From: Chryseosolibacter sp036402075 | Lineage (GTDB): Bacteria; Bacteroidota; Bacteroidia; Cytophagales; Cyclobacteriaceae | NCBI GenBank assembly: GCA_036402075.1 | Contig: DASWTP010000007.1 | Span: 37,817-101,816, forward strand | Direction of reading: 5' to 3' | DNA length: 64,000 nucleotides | Part shown: piece after piece, positions 18,477 to 26,640 of the stretch | Numbering within the stretch: position 1 is the stretch's first letter | Layout of the letters: every line of letters begins with the position of its first letter | Translations under genes and position numbers: made by a program | Notes under the pieces: generated by a model | The model's input: the letters and a program-made list of their open reading frames with translations, nothing else | The model's database searches: none | Told to the model about the DNA's origin: nothing

Positions 18477-19013
18477 ATGCGGGTTTATTTAATTACAATT
18501 TTTTTTCTCATTTTCGGCCTGAATTTTGTCAACGCTCAGAGGTTCGGCTACATTGACACAGATTTCGTGCTCAATAAGATGCCTGAATACAAGAAGGCGC
18601 AGGATGAAATTGACCAGCTTTCGGCAGCCTGGGAGAAAGAGGTGCAGGACATGGCCAAGAAAATTGAAGGGATGTATAGCGCTTACCAGGCAGAGCAAGT
18701 GTTGCTGACGGAGGAAATGAAGACCGAGAGAACGGCAGCGATACAAAAGAAAGAAGCTGAATTGAAAGATTACCAGAAAAAGGTATTTGGGTTTGGCGGC
18801 CTGTTCTTCCTGAAGAAACAGGAATTGATCAAACCGATTCAGGACAAAGTGTGGGATGCAGTTGATAAAGTTGCCAAGCAAAATAACCTGGCAATCGTTT
18901 TTGATAAGGCTGGGGAGCTGGTGATGATATACACCGATCCTCGATTTGATTATACAGATTTTGTTTTGGATGAACTGGGATTAGGTGATCCAAACGATAA
19001 GATTAAAAATTAA
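18477..19013 (+). CDS. OmpH/Skp family periplasmic chaperone (first copy)
   Basis: 178 residues with signal peptide MRVYLITIFFLIFGLNFVNA. The mature protein starts QRFGYIDTDFVLNKMPEYKK, the conserved Skp start, and has a long charged coiled-coil (about 40-115), the tentacle part that holds unfolded outer-membrane proteins, before returning to NNLAIVFDKAGE. It begins two bases after bamA stops, so it should be co-translated. It is slightly divergent from the following paralogue, including a GFGGLFFLKKQ turn. Confidence 0.9.
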   Translation: MRVYLITIFFLIFGLNFVNAQRFGYIDTDFVLNKMPEYKKAQDEIDQLSAAWEKEVQDMAKKIEGMYSAYQAEQVLLTEEMKTERTAAIQKKEAELKDYQKKVFGFGGLFFLKKQELIKPIQDKVWDAVDKVAKQNNLAIVFDKAGELVMIYTDPRFDYTDFVLDELGLGDPNDKIKN

Positions 19014-19029
19014 CATTATTTAAACTCCA

Positions 19030-19587
19030 ATGAGAAAACTAGTTACCCTTGTTGTGTTGAGCCTCGGATTTTTCGCAGCTCAGGCGCAAACTACACCCGC
19101 AACTAAAATAGGTTTCGCTGATGTAGATTATATATTCACTCAAATGCCTGAGGCAAAACAGGTTGAAGCCGAACTGAAGTCTACTCAGACGCAGCTTCAA
19201 AACCAGATCACCGGCAAGCAGCAGGAGTTTCAAAGAAAAGTGAAAGAGTATAACGACAATCTTCCGAATATGCTTGACGCTGTTCGCGCGAACACAGAGC
19301 GCGAGCTTCAGCAGCTTCAGGAAAACCTTCAAAAGCTTCAGCAAGACGCTCAGACAACCATTCAAAATAAGCAGGGTCAGCTGATGGAGCCGGTATATAA
19401 GAAGGTTTCTAAAGCCATTGAAGATGTGGCTAAGGAGAATGGCTACACGTTTATTCTTACTTCGCAGATTGGCGGCCTGGACGTAATCCTCTATGCTGAT
19501 GATAGCAACGATGTGTCAGACCTCGTGCTGAAGAAAATGGGCGTGACACCGAAACCGGCAACACCAACTACACAAGCGCCAAAATAA
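19030..19587 (+). CDS. OmpH/Skp family periplasmic chaperone (second copy)
   Basis: 185 residues with signal peptide MRKLVTLVVLSLGFFAAQAQ. The mature start (KIGFADVDYIFTQMPEAKQ) is the same as in its neighbour, followed by a glutamine-rich coiled-coil (about 45-125) and the C-terminal NGYTFILTSQ segment. A proline/threonine tail (about 170-185) is extra. It lies 16 bases after the first copy and ends the block; a hairpin terminator follows 22 bases later. The high Gln content of the coiled-coil gives a CAG-rich stretch in the DNA. Confidence 0.9.
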   Translation: MRKLVTLVVLSLGFFAAQAQTTPATKIGFADVDYIFTQMPEAKQVEAELKSTQTQLQNQITGKQQEFQRKVKEYNDNLPNMLDAVRANTERELQQLQENLQKLQQDAQTTIQNKQGQLMEPVYKKVSKAIEDVAKENGYTFILTSQIGGLDVILYADDSNDVSDLVLKKMGVTPKPATPTTQAPK

Positions 19588-19608
19588 GGGTTAAAATATT
19601 TCGTAATG

Positions 19609-19641
19609 AGCCTCTGGGTTGAACGTCCGGAGGCTTTTTTT
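19609..19641 (+). terminator. Rho-independent terminator after the bamA-skp block
   Basis: A nine-pair stem (AGCCTCTGG with CCGGAGGCT, one G-U pair), nine-base loop, and a run of seven T. It lies 22 bases after the second Skp gene. Confidence 0.9.
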
Positions 19642-19659
19642 ATTTTATACTTTTAAGTC

Positions 19660-20589
19660 GTGGAAGCATTTGTTACACCGCCATTACTGCGAGCTGGAGA
19701 TAAGATCGCCATTGTAGCTCCTGCGAGAAAGATTGACCGCGCGCTAATCGACCGTTCTATCGAGATTTTGCAAGAGTGGGGATTGCAGGTGGCATTATCG
19801 GCCAATCTGTATTCATCAAGACATTCGTATCTCTCAGGAAGTGATGACGAGCGCCTGCACGACCTGCAAGCTGCAATTAACGATCAGTCTGTGAGCGCGA
19901 TCTTGTGCGGGCGAGGAGGCTACGGGAGCTCCCGAATAGTTGATCGCCTTCATCTCTCTGGGCTTGCTGAAGCGCCTAAGTGGCTCGTTGGGTTTAGCGA
20001 CATCACTTCGCTCCATCTTCGATTCCTGGCTGAGCGGGTGCAGTGCATCCACGGCACAATGCCTGTACTTTTCTCACGTGCTGAATCCGTTCTTTCGGTA
20101 GAGAGTTTAAGAAAACTTCTGTTTAATGGAGTTGCTTCCATGAATGCGCATCCTTCTGCGTTCAATCGGACTGGAGAAGGCATAGCAATGGTTGTTGGTG
20201 GAAATCTTTCATTGATTGTCGACTCGCTTGGAACGCAAACCGAGATATCGACCGATAACAAGATTCTTGTTATCGAGGAAATCGATGAATATTACTACAA
20301 GGTTGATCGCATGATGAGGCAGCTGAAGCGCGCTGGTAAATTATCAAGACTAGCCGGCCTCGTAGTCGGGCATATGACGGACCTTAAGAATGGCGAACTC
20401 ACCTTCGCCAGCAGTGTTGAAGAAATAATTTCAGGTGCTGTTGCCGAATACAACTATCCGGTTGCTTTCAACTTTCCAACAGGACACGAGAATCCGAATT
20501 TGGCCTGGGTACAGGGCGGCACTGCAGCATTGCAGGTAACGGGAGGAGGCTCGTCCTTAAAATTTCGTGCGGTCCGTCCAGGCTCCTGA
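19660..20589 (+). CDS. LD-carboxypeptidase (peptidase S66)
   Basis: 309 residues from a GTG. S66 enzymes such as LdcA remove the terminal D-Ala from muropeptide tetrapeptides in cell-wall recycling. The nucleophile is probably Ser113 in VGFSDITSLH. The acid is in VIEEIDEYYYKVDRMM, and the base His is in FPTGHENPN. The LCGRGGYGSSR motif sits at 83-92. There is no signal peptide, which fits cytoplasmic recycling. A near-consensus box TACTTTTA (19648-19655) lies four bases before the start. Confidence 0.9.
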   Translation: MEAFVTPPLLRAGDKIAIVAPARKIDRALIDRSIEILQEWGLQVALSANLYSSRHSYLSGSDDERLHDLQAAINDQSVSAILCGRGGYGSSRIVDRLHLSGLAEAPKWLVGFSDITSLHLRFLAERVQCIHGTMPVLFSRAESVLSVESLRKLLFNGVASMNAHPSAFNRTGEGIAMVVGGNLSLIVDSLGTQTEISTDNKILVIEEIDEYYYKVDRMMRQLKRAGKLSRLAGLVVGHMTDLKNGELTFASSVEEIISGAVAEYNYPVAFNFPTGHENPNLAWVQGGTAALQVTGGGSSLKFRAVRPGS

Positions 20590-20603
20590 CCTATCCCTAG
20601 AGT

Positions 20604-21650
20604 TCATCCAGGCCGGGTCGCGTCCTTGAACTTCCTATAGTATTGTCTGCCTTCCGCGAAAGAAACATATTGTACACCTCGCTTGTGATTTTCACGCGAG
20701 ATCTCAAAGATTGTGCGCCAGTGGCGGAATAGCACCTTCAAGGCATCAACGATCTTGAAATCGGGATCGTAGATGTGCGCAGGCTCGGCTCCGCAGCCAT
20801 TCAATTCGACAATTTTTACGTTGCCTTGCTGCAGAGCTTCCAGCGATGAACAACGAAGATCAAAGCGGCCAAAGTAAAAGCCCTCGATCTTCTTACTGAT
20901 GCGATCAAACGACTCCGTGAGTTGTTCTGTAATAAGGTGATTTCCGTTTAGAAACTTGGTGCCCAGCGCATGGTTTCCTATCGACACCAGTTCAATTGAT
21001 TCATTGCGCGGAATTATTTCGTTCCATCTTTCGGCATACATTTCTTTAAGCTTCCTGGTCTGCAGCTTCGCTCTTGGCTTGGCTGAAATCAACTCCTGAA
21101 GTGTGGATGTTCCGTCTCCTGTGACAGAAAGCATTTCTTTCATTACAATCGATGTGACCTTTCCCTTCTCGTGGGACGGATGCCGATGATAAAAAACTCC
21201 GAATTCGAGTGGCTGGATTACAAGCTCTTGAGCCAGAAACCGAATCCTGATTTTTTTCAGGTAGTCTGAAATATCCTTGGGGTTATTGATTCGCTTTACC
21301 ATAAACCCGCGCTCACCAAGGTCGGGCTTGAAAATCAACGGATACGAAAATCCCTCGTTTGCCAAGAGATCGACAACTGCTTCGACACTCAAGGTGCGTT
21401 CGATAATTATTGTTTTAGGAAGATAAAGCGGTGGGATTTTTTTTAATATTTCCCATTTGCTCTCTCCGAACATTCCACCCATTTCAATACCCGGATTTGA
21501 GGCTGTAAAAAACAGAAGCGAGCGGGAACGCAAGCAAAGCCAGCCAAAATAAAAGAATATCGGAAATTGAAGAATGCCAAACGGCCAGTATTCCCAATGC
21601 AGAAGCTTCACAACAAAATTGCTTCGAATAATACGCTTCAGCAAGGTCAT
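20604..21650 (-). CDS. ATP-grasp domain protein (orphan ligase)
   Basis: 348 residues from the ATG at 21650, chosen because it lies just after the DinB-like stop; an in-frame ATG at 21743 would overlap that gene by 80 bases. An N-terminal hydrophobic stretch (about 20-55) precedes the ATP-grasp core, with FKPDLGERGFMVKRI near 115-130 and VKIVELNGCGAEPAHIYDPD near 290. ATP-grasp enzymes join a carboxylate to an amine or thiol through an acyl phosphate. The substrate is unknown; D-Ala-D-Ala-type ligase similarity is only general. Confidence 0.75.
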   Translation of the reverse strand: MTLLKRIIRSNFVVKLLHWEYWPFGILQFPIFFYFGWLCLRSRSLLFFTASNPGIEMGGMFGESKWEILKKIPPLYLPKTIIIERTLSVEAVVDLLANEGFSYPLIFKPDLGERGFMVKRINNPKDISDYLKKIRIRFLAQELVIQPLEFGVFYHRHPSHEKGKVTSIVMKEMLSVTGDGTSTLQELISAKPRAKLQTRKLKEMYAERWNEIIPRNESIELVSIGNHALGTKFLNGNHLITEQLTESFDRISKKIEGFYFGRFDLRCSSLEALQQGNVKIVELNGCGAEPAHIYDPDFKIVDALKVLFRHWRTIFEISRENHKRGVQYVSFAEGRQYYRKFKDATRPG

Positions 21651-21663
21651 TCGCTGGCTACAA

Positions 21664-22182
21664 CTACTTGTGAGTGGATACGGCCGCTTCTTTGTGACGC
21701 ACCGTTGATGCTGCAACTCCAAAATCGGAAGGGAGGTGAACATATGCAGCTACTTCGCGAACGCCAATTTTCATGATGGCCATATGGTGGACGGCATGTT
21801 CAATATTATAAACAAGTTCTCGTGTCGCATTGGTCTCGATCGTGACGAAGTTGTCGTTGGATGTTTCATAACTTACCTCAAGTTTCAACGCCTTATTCTC
21901 GTTCAGGTTTCGGACGAAATCACCAATTCTGCGGATGGTTGCCAGCGCGATAAACTTGTCTGTTTCAATAAGCTTGTCGTGAGCTCTCTTGTCATAGTTA
22001 ACGGTGCCTTGTTCATATCCCCGCTCAAAGCAAATGAAAAACTCCAGCGTGTGCCGAAGGTGTTGGCCAACGGTTGACCTGCTTAAGGATTCGGATTCCT
22101 TCACAAAGTCGGCTGCGTTTATGTGCTGAGCCAGATCAGCAAGCTGATCGAGGATTGTAAGGCACGCCTTGGTTATGTTCAT
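21664..22182 (-). CDS. DinB-like helical-bundle protein
   Basis: 172 residues from ATG at 22182. A longer frame to 22251 exists, but the shorter start begins with a helix (MNITKACLTILDQLADLAQH) and follows a promoter box. It has the DinB-like four-helix layout with metal-binding histidines: TVGQHLRHTLEFF (first), and RELVYNIEHAVHHMAIMKIG (second). DinB-like proteins are often thiol transferases or of unknown function. The ATP-grasp gene starts 13 bases after its stop. Confidence 0.8.
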   Translation of the reverse strand: MNITKACLTILDQLADLAQHINAADFVKESESLSRSTVGQHLRHTLEFFICFERGYEQGTVNYDKRAHDKLIETDKFIALATIRRIGDFVRNLNENKALKLEVSYETSNDNFVTIETNATRELVYNIEHAVHHMAIMKIGVREVAAYVHLPSDFGVAASTVRHKEAAVSTHK

Positions 22183-22199
22183 GATTTGACGAATTGCAA

Positions 22200-22207
22200 C
22201 AAATATA
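22200..22207 (-). promoter_or_regulatory. -7 box upstream of the DinB-like gene
   Basis: The minus strand reads TATATTTG, an exact TAnnTTTG match, 17 bases before the chosen ATG. This supports the shorter start at 22182. Confidence 0.5.
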
Positions 22208-22651
22208 AAGCAATTAGCAATTAAAACCCGCCCACCAAACGACCCCCTCATTAAGAGCCGACAACTTCCTTTTACAGTCTTTGGTTTGCCAGGCGTTCAT
22301 CCTCCTCCGCATCACTCGTTTTGGAGGACAACATTCCTAGAGAACATGGATAGTAGTTAAGCATTGGAAGACTGTGGCTTTTAAGAATTCATCGCCTCGC
22401 GCATTCGTGGTGACGTCAATTGTCCTGTTTTCCGACCGCTTCAAGTCTGAAAAAGTCGCAAACGGAAATGTTCATCACATCTGGAATCAATTTACGAAAC
22501 GAAGTGCATGTTCGGATTTCTGTTCTTAAAAAGGTGTCGCCTGTCATACATCCGCTTCTAAAAACATCAAATACAGTATTTTCATACATAAATAAATGGC
22601 ACGGACCTTGTTTTCGTTACTTTACTAACAAATGATCTGAGGGTTGAGAAA
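22208..22651. other. Gene-poor spacer
   Basis: About 440 bases between the divergent DinB-like gene and the small secreted-protein gene. One 71-codon plus frame (22420-22635) has no start signal, domain or sensible composition, and I do not call it. A short inverted repeat (TCCTCC and GGAGGA at about 22305-22330) is the only structure seen. Confidence 0.4.
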
Positions 22652-23038
22652 ATGAAAAAGTTATTGGTCATTCTACTGCTGGCCGTTGTAAGCACTTCCG
22701 CCAAAGCCTATATCTCCGGCATCGCCATTCAAACCGACAAGACTTCAAACATGCAGGTTTATATCAATGGCAAACTTTACAATAAGACACCAGGCAAATT
22801 TGTTCGGATCAAAAGCAAGCCGGGCCTCTTTCACGTGCAGGTAAGAGTTCTGAATCCTCACGACAAAACGTGGTATGTTGTGAAGAAGGATGTGAAGGTG
22901 GAAAAAGGGTTTGAATACTTTTACAAGATGGTTTTCGATAAAGGTCAGAAGCCTCGCATCCAGGAAATCAGAAGGTATCCGGTTTACACCAAATACTTTC
23001 TTAACCCAACGCTGTATAATAAGAATCCTATCGCTTAG
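22652..23038 (+). CDS. Small exported protein of unknown function
   Basis: 128 residues with a signal peptide (MKKLLVILLLAVVSTSAKA). The mature part has a short beta pattern, NMQVYINGKLYNKTPGKFVR, followed by GLFHVQVRVLNPHDKTWYVV. This looks like a PEGA-like or similar small beta-sandwich repeat, without a confident family. The C-terminus is rich in Tyr, Asn and Pro. Its last 11 bases overlap the end of the convergent repeat-rich membrane protein gene. Confidence 0.7.
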   Translation: MKKLLVILLLAVVSTSAKAYISGIAIQTDKTSNMQVYINGKLYNKTPGKFVRIKSKPGLFHVQVRVLNPHDKTWYVVKKDVKVEKGFEYFYKMVFDKGQKPRIQEIRRYPVYTKYFLNPTLYNKNPIA

Positions 23039-23345
23039 GGGTTGAATTTCTCTGCGCGTTCTTGGCAACAAGCGCGATGACGATCACCACAATAAGAATT
23101 GTAAAGAAATTCCAGTCGGTGTGGAAGGGTCCATCCCAGTCCCAATCGAAGATGCCACCGAAAATCCAGCCGATAAATTCGAAGATGATTCCGAACAATC
23201 CACCAATTATACCAAACACGGCTCCGAAGAGTCCGCCAATAATTCCGAAAACCGCCCCGAACACGCCCCCCACTATTCCAATGATGATCGGGAAAAATAA
23301 CAAGCAAACTAAGGCAATAACGATGGCGCTGGCGGTCTTACTCAT
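23028..23345 (-). CDS. Glycine/phenylalanine-repeat membrane protein
   Basis: 105 residues from ATG 23345 (in-frame ATG at 23384 gives 13 more). It is almost all hydrophobic: residues 5-70 are a run of GGVFGAVFGIIGGLFG-like units, then GIFDWDWDGPFHTDWN, then one last membrane helix (about 80-98). The middle shows near-exact 11-residue repeats (FGAVFGIIGGL twice), and the DNA shows the same repeats of about 33 bases. Function unknown. The DWDWDGP segment suggests a short loop between membrane parts. Confidence 0.65.
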   Translation of the reverse strand: MSKTASAIVIALVCLLFFPIIIGIVGGVFGAVFGIIGGLFGAVFGIIGGLFGIIFEFIGWIFGGIFDWDWDGPFHTDWNFFTILIVVIVIALVAKNAQRNSTPKR

Positions 23346-23424
23346 AACAGAACGGTTTAGGCCAGGCCAGTAATCAAACGCCATTCCAACTCGGCAAAGT
23401 TGCGTTTTAGCGCCAATAACACTG

Positions 23425-23452
23425 AAAAAGCCGCGGGTTTAGTCGCGGCTTT
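23425..23452. terminator. Terminator of the fatty-acid operon
   Basis: A nine-pair stem AAAGCCGCG/CGCGGCTTT with an eight-base loop. On the minus strand it is followed by a T-run after the stem, so it can end transcription after the acyl-CoA dehydrogenase gene. It may also work in the other direction. Confidence 0.8.
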
Positions 23453-23484
23453 GTTCGTATTTGTACAGTGTGCTGTTCAGTTTT

Positions 23485-25287
23485 TTAGAAAGGATATTCG
23501 CCTTTTTCTATTACATAGTTGGCGATTTTCCTTCTTGATTCTTTCAAATTATAAGGATCTATTTTCGTGAATCTCTTTAGTCCAAGCAGCATCAGACGAA
23601 GTTCGTCTCCTTCCGCAAAAGCGTAGATAGCCTGCTTGCCTGCGGAGGCGGCCGTCTCAATCGCGTGATGAAGATAGTTGATCGCCATTTCTTTTTCGAT
23701 CTGGCAGTTCGCTTCACCGCGTGTGCTGATCAATTTCTCAACACGCAACAGAGTGGATTCGGCAACATATCCCTCGATGAGCATATCGGCCAGGTTCATC
23801 AGTACCTCCTGTTCGTCCGAGAGCTTCATCATGAATTTCTGAACTGCCGCTCCGGCCACCATCAGCCCAGCTTTCTTAAGGTTTGTCAGGGCTTTTTTCT
23901 CCTTTGCAAAAATGCCACTGTCATCGGTTGCGCTGAAATCAGGAACTGCCATTAACTCCTTCTGGACCGCCATCGCAGGATTCATAAGATCAAGTTGACC
24001 CTTCATGGCGCGCTTCAACAACATGTCGATGGTAAGCATGCGGTTGATTTCATTTGTTCCCTCAAAGATCCGATTGATACGGGCATCACGGTATGCGCGG
24101 TCCATCGGTCCCTCTGCCGAGAAACCCATACCACCATAGATTTGAACTCCTTCATCGACAACAAAATCCAACACCTCAGATCCGTGTACTTTCATGATAG
24201 CACACTCGATCGCAAATTCTTCGAGCGATTTCAATTTCGCTTTGGCAGAATCCATACCTCCGGCAATGAGCGCGTTTGTAGCATCATCGATGTTTTGACC
24301 GGCACGGTAGCAGGCCGATTCGCTGGCAAACACTTTCGTGGTCATCTGAGCGATCTTATGCTTGATCGCTCCGAAATTAGCAATCGGTGTATTGAACTGC
24401 TTCCGTTCCTTGGCATAATTGACTGCGGTGGAGATTGTTTTTTTGCTGCCTCCAACTGCAGCAACAGCCAGTTTAATGCGGCCAACGTTAAGAATATTCA
24501 CCGCGATCTTGAATCCGTTTTCTCTTTCCGAGAGCATATTCTCAACAGGAACTTTGCAGTCGTTGAAGAAGATCTGACGGGTTGACGATCCTTTGATACC
24601 CATCTTGTGTTCTTCTTCGTTCATCGTAATTCCACCAAACGCACGCTCAACAATAAATGCACTGAGATTCTTGTCATTGTCGATTTTGGCAAACACAATG
24701 TAGATATCAGCGAATCCCCCGTTGGTGATCCACATCTTCTGACCGTTAATTATATAATGTTTTCCATCCGGAGAGAGTACCGCTTTCGTTTTTCCAGAAT
24801 TTGCATCTGAGCCAGAATCGGGTTCTGTCAGACAGTATGCAGCTTTGTACTCCCCGGTCGCAAGTTTCGGCAGGTACTTCGCCTTCTGAGCTTCATTTCC
24901 GTAATACACAATCGGCAACGTTCCAATACCTGTGTGCGCAGAGAGGGCGACTGCCACCGAGTGGCCCGCACCAATCACTTCGGCAACCAGCATCGTTGTA
25001 TTGAAATCCATTCCGAACCCACCATACTCCGTGGGTACCGAAGTTCCAAGCAAACCGAGTTCTCCTGCTTTATCCAGGAGGGACGGCATCAACTTTGGAT
25101 CCTTCATCGAGTCAATCTCATTCAGGCGATTAAAAACTTCCTTCGCCAGGAAATCCTTACACTGTTGCTCGATCATCTTTTGCTCTTCGTTGAAATCTTC
25201 GGGAATAAAGATCTCATGCGCCTCGGTTTCACGGATCAGGAACTCTCCTCCTCTGATCGCTTTTTTGGTTTCTGTTGCTGTCGCCAT
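23485..25287 (-). CDS. Acyl-CoA dehydrogenase
   Basis: 600 residues, longer than the 380-400 of classic acyl-CoA dehydrogenases and like the FadE12/very-long-chain type with an extra C-terminal helical domain. FAD- and substrate-binding CLTEPDSGSD is at 152-161 and WITNGG at 186-191. The catalytic base is Glu409 in IFEGTNEINR, with GGMGFSAEGPMDRAYRD just before. It catalyses the first oxidation of beta-oxidation, passing electrons to ETF. It is the last gene of the operon, 39 bases after the thiolase gene. Confidence 0.93.
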   Translation of the reverse strand: MATATETKKAIRGGEFLIRETEAHEIFIPEDFNEEQKMIEQQCKDFLAKEVFNRLNEIDSMKDPKLMPSLLDKAGELGLLGTSVPTEYGGFGMDFNTTMLVAEVIGAGHSVAVALSAHTGIGTLPIVYYGNEAQKAKYLPKLATGEYKAAYCLTEPDSGSDANSGKTKAVLSPDGKHYIINGQKMWITNGGFADIYIVFAKIDNDKNLSAFIVERAFGGITMNEEEHKMGIKGSSTRQIFFNDCKVPVENMLSERENGFKIAVNILNVGRIKLAVAAVGGSKKTISTAVNYAKERKQFNTPIANFGAIKHKIAQMTTKVFASESACYRAGQNIDDATNALIAGGMDSAKAKLKSLEEFAIECAIMKVHGSEVLDFVVDEGVQIYGGMGFSAEGPMDRAYRDARINRIFEGTNEINRMLTIDMLLKRAMKGQLDLMNPAMAVQKELMAVPDFSATDDSGIFAKEKKALTNLKKAGLMVAGAAVQKFMMKLSDEQEVLMNLADMLIEGYVAESTLLRVEKLISTRGEANCQIEKEMAINYLHHAIETAASAGKQAIYAFAEGDELRLMLLGLKRFTKIDPYNLKESRRKIANYVIEKGEYPF

Positions 25288-25326
25288 ATCGGAAAAAGAT
25301 TTGGGTATTGGATAATGAAAATATTT

Positions 25327-26502
25327 CTAATTCAACAATTCGTAAACTCCTGCCACGCCCTGGCCTCCGCCAACGCAAGCGGTAACAAGGCCATATTTTT
25401 TCTTCTGTCTTCTTAACTCATTGAATAAGGTGAGCGACAATCGGGCTCCGGAACTTCCCAGAGGATGCCCCATGGCAATTGCTCCTCCATTCACATTAAG
25501 TTTTGCAGGATCTATGTTGAGATCACGAATCACGGCAAGGGACTGCGCTGCAAACGCTTCATTTAATTCAATTAAGTCGATGTCGTTCAGTTTTAATCCA
25601 GCGCGATCTAAAGCTTTTGGAACCGCAGCTACTGGACCAATTCCCATGATTCGTGGATCTACCCCGGCAACTGCATAACTCATCATGCGGGCGATCGGTT
25701 TCAGATTTAATTGTTTGACAAGCTTCTCCGACATGATCACAGCAAAAGCTGCACCGTCTGTTGTTGGGGAAGAATTTCCAGCAGTCACCGAACCTCCCTG
25801 GGCAAATACCGGTTTCAACTTTGCAAGCGCATCCAGGTTTGTATCTGCCCGTGGGCTTTCATCCGTATCGACCACGAATTCACGTGTCTTCTTTTTGTTC
25901 TCCTCGTCTACGTATATCTCTTTGGTGGTAATTGGATGAATCTCATCTTTGAACTTTCCTTCTTGCTGAGCCTTCACCGCTTTCATGTGCGACTCGTATG
26001 AAAACTTGTCCTGGTCTTCACGTGAAATTTTCCACTGTGCGGCAATTTGCTCGGCCGTCAAACCCATGCTCGTGTAGTACGTTGGGTTTTCTTTCGCAAT
26101 GGTGTAGTTGAGCACCGTTTTCCATCCCATCACTGGAACGAGGGACATAGATTCTGTTCCCCCAGCGATGATGCAATCGGCCATACCTGCCTGAACTTTG
26201 GCTGATGCAATGTGAATCGCCTCAATTCCCGATCCACAATAGCGATTGATCACCATGCCGGCATTGTCAATTCCCAGGGCCATCAGGGCAATCATTCTTC
26301 CCATCTGCATTCCTTGTTCGGCTTCCTGCACGGCATTGCCGACAATCAGGTCGTCAACCATTTTCGTTTCCAAACCAGGAATTGATTTCACCAGTCCTTT
26401 GATCACTTCCGCTGCGAAGTCATCCGGGCGAGTAAAGCGAAACCCACCTTTTTTTGCGCGGGTGTTTGCTGTTCGTTTTGCTGCTACGATGTATGCGTCC
26501 AT
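25327..26502 (-). CDS. Acetyl-CoA acyltransferase (3-ketoacyl-CoA thiolase)
   Basis: 391 residues, typical for thiolases. The acyl-accepting Cys89 is in NRYCGSGIEAI, with His346 in AMGHPLGSSGAR and Cys376 in TACVGGGQG. It releases acetyl-CoA in the last step of beta-oxidation. It lies between fadN (137-base gap containing an inverted heptamer repeat) and the acyl-CoA dehydrogenase gene. FadA-type by context, since its partner is a two-domain FadN-like protein. Confidence 0.93.
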   Translation of the reverse strand: MDAYIVAAKRTANTRAKKGGFRFTRPDDFAAEVIKGLVKSIPGLETKMVDDLIVGNAVQEAEQGMQMGRMIALMALGIDNAGMVINRYCGSGIEAIHIASAKVQAGMADCIIAGGTESMSLVPVMGWKTVLNYTIAKENPTYYTSMGLTAEQIAAQWKISREDQDKFSYESHMKAVKAQQEGKFKDEIHPITTKEIYVDEENKKKTREFVVDTDESPRADTNLDALAKLKPVFAQGGSVTAGNSSPTTDGAAFAVIMSEKLVKQLNLKPIARMMSYAVAGVDPRIMGIGPVAAVPKALDRAGLKLNDIDLIELNEAFAAQSLAVIRDLNIDPAKLNVNGGAIAMGHPLGSSGARLSLTLFNELRRQKKKYGLVTACVGGGQGVAGVYELLN

Positions 26503-26519
26503 ATTTTCAAAAGGCAGAG

Positions 26520-26640
26520 AGCTTAAAGCGGAAAGCAGAAAGCCCGGCTGCGTTTAAGGTTAGTGTATCTTTATTTTCAAACTTGTCGAATAGTAAAAAG
26601 TCTGCACAAGCTTTCAGCTTTATGCTTTTCGCTTTCAGCT
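26520..26640. repeat. Inverted pair of heptamer tandem repeats between two fad genes
   Basis: Two 24-base arms (26520-26543 and 26617-26640) match in inverted orientation at 21 of 24 bases. Both are built of repeats of the 7-base unit NAAAGCN, three to four copies per arm. The three mismatches fall seven bases apart. The 73-base interval between arms is AT-rich. In mRNA it would fold into a long hairpin right after the fadN stop. Confidence 0.75.

Noticed and set aside
21651..21743. Longer ATP-grasp start
   Set aside because: It would overlap the DinB-like gene by 80 bases and adds no conserved sequence.
22420..22635. 71-codon plus-strand open frame
   Set aside because: No promoter, no family resemblance and an odd residue mix; it lies in a gene-poor spacer.
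26037..26052. TTCACGTGAAA in the thiolase gene as a parS site
   Set aside because: Only about 11 of 16 bases match consensus; coding sequence constraint explains it.
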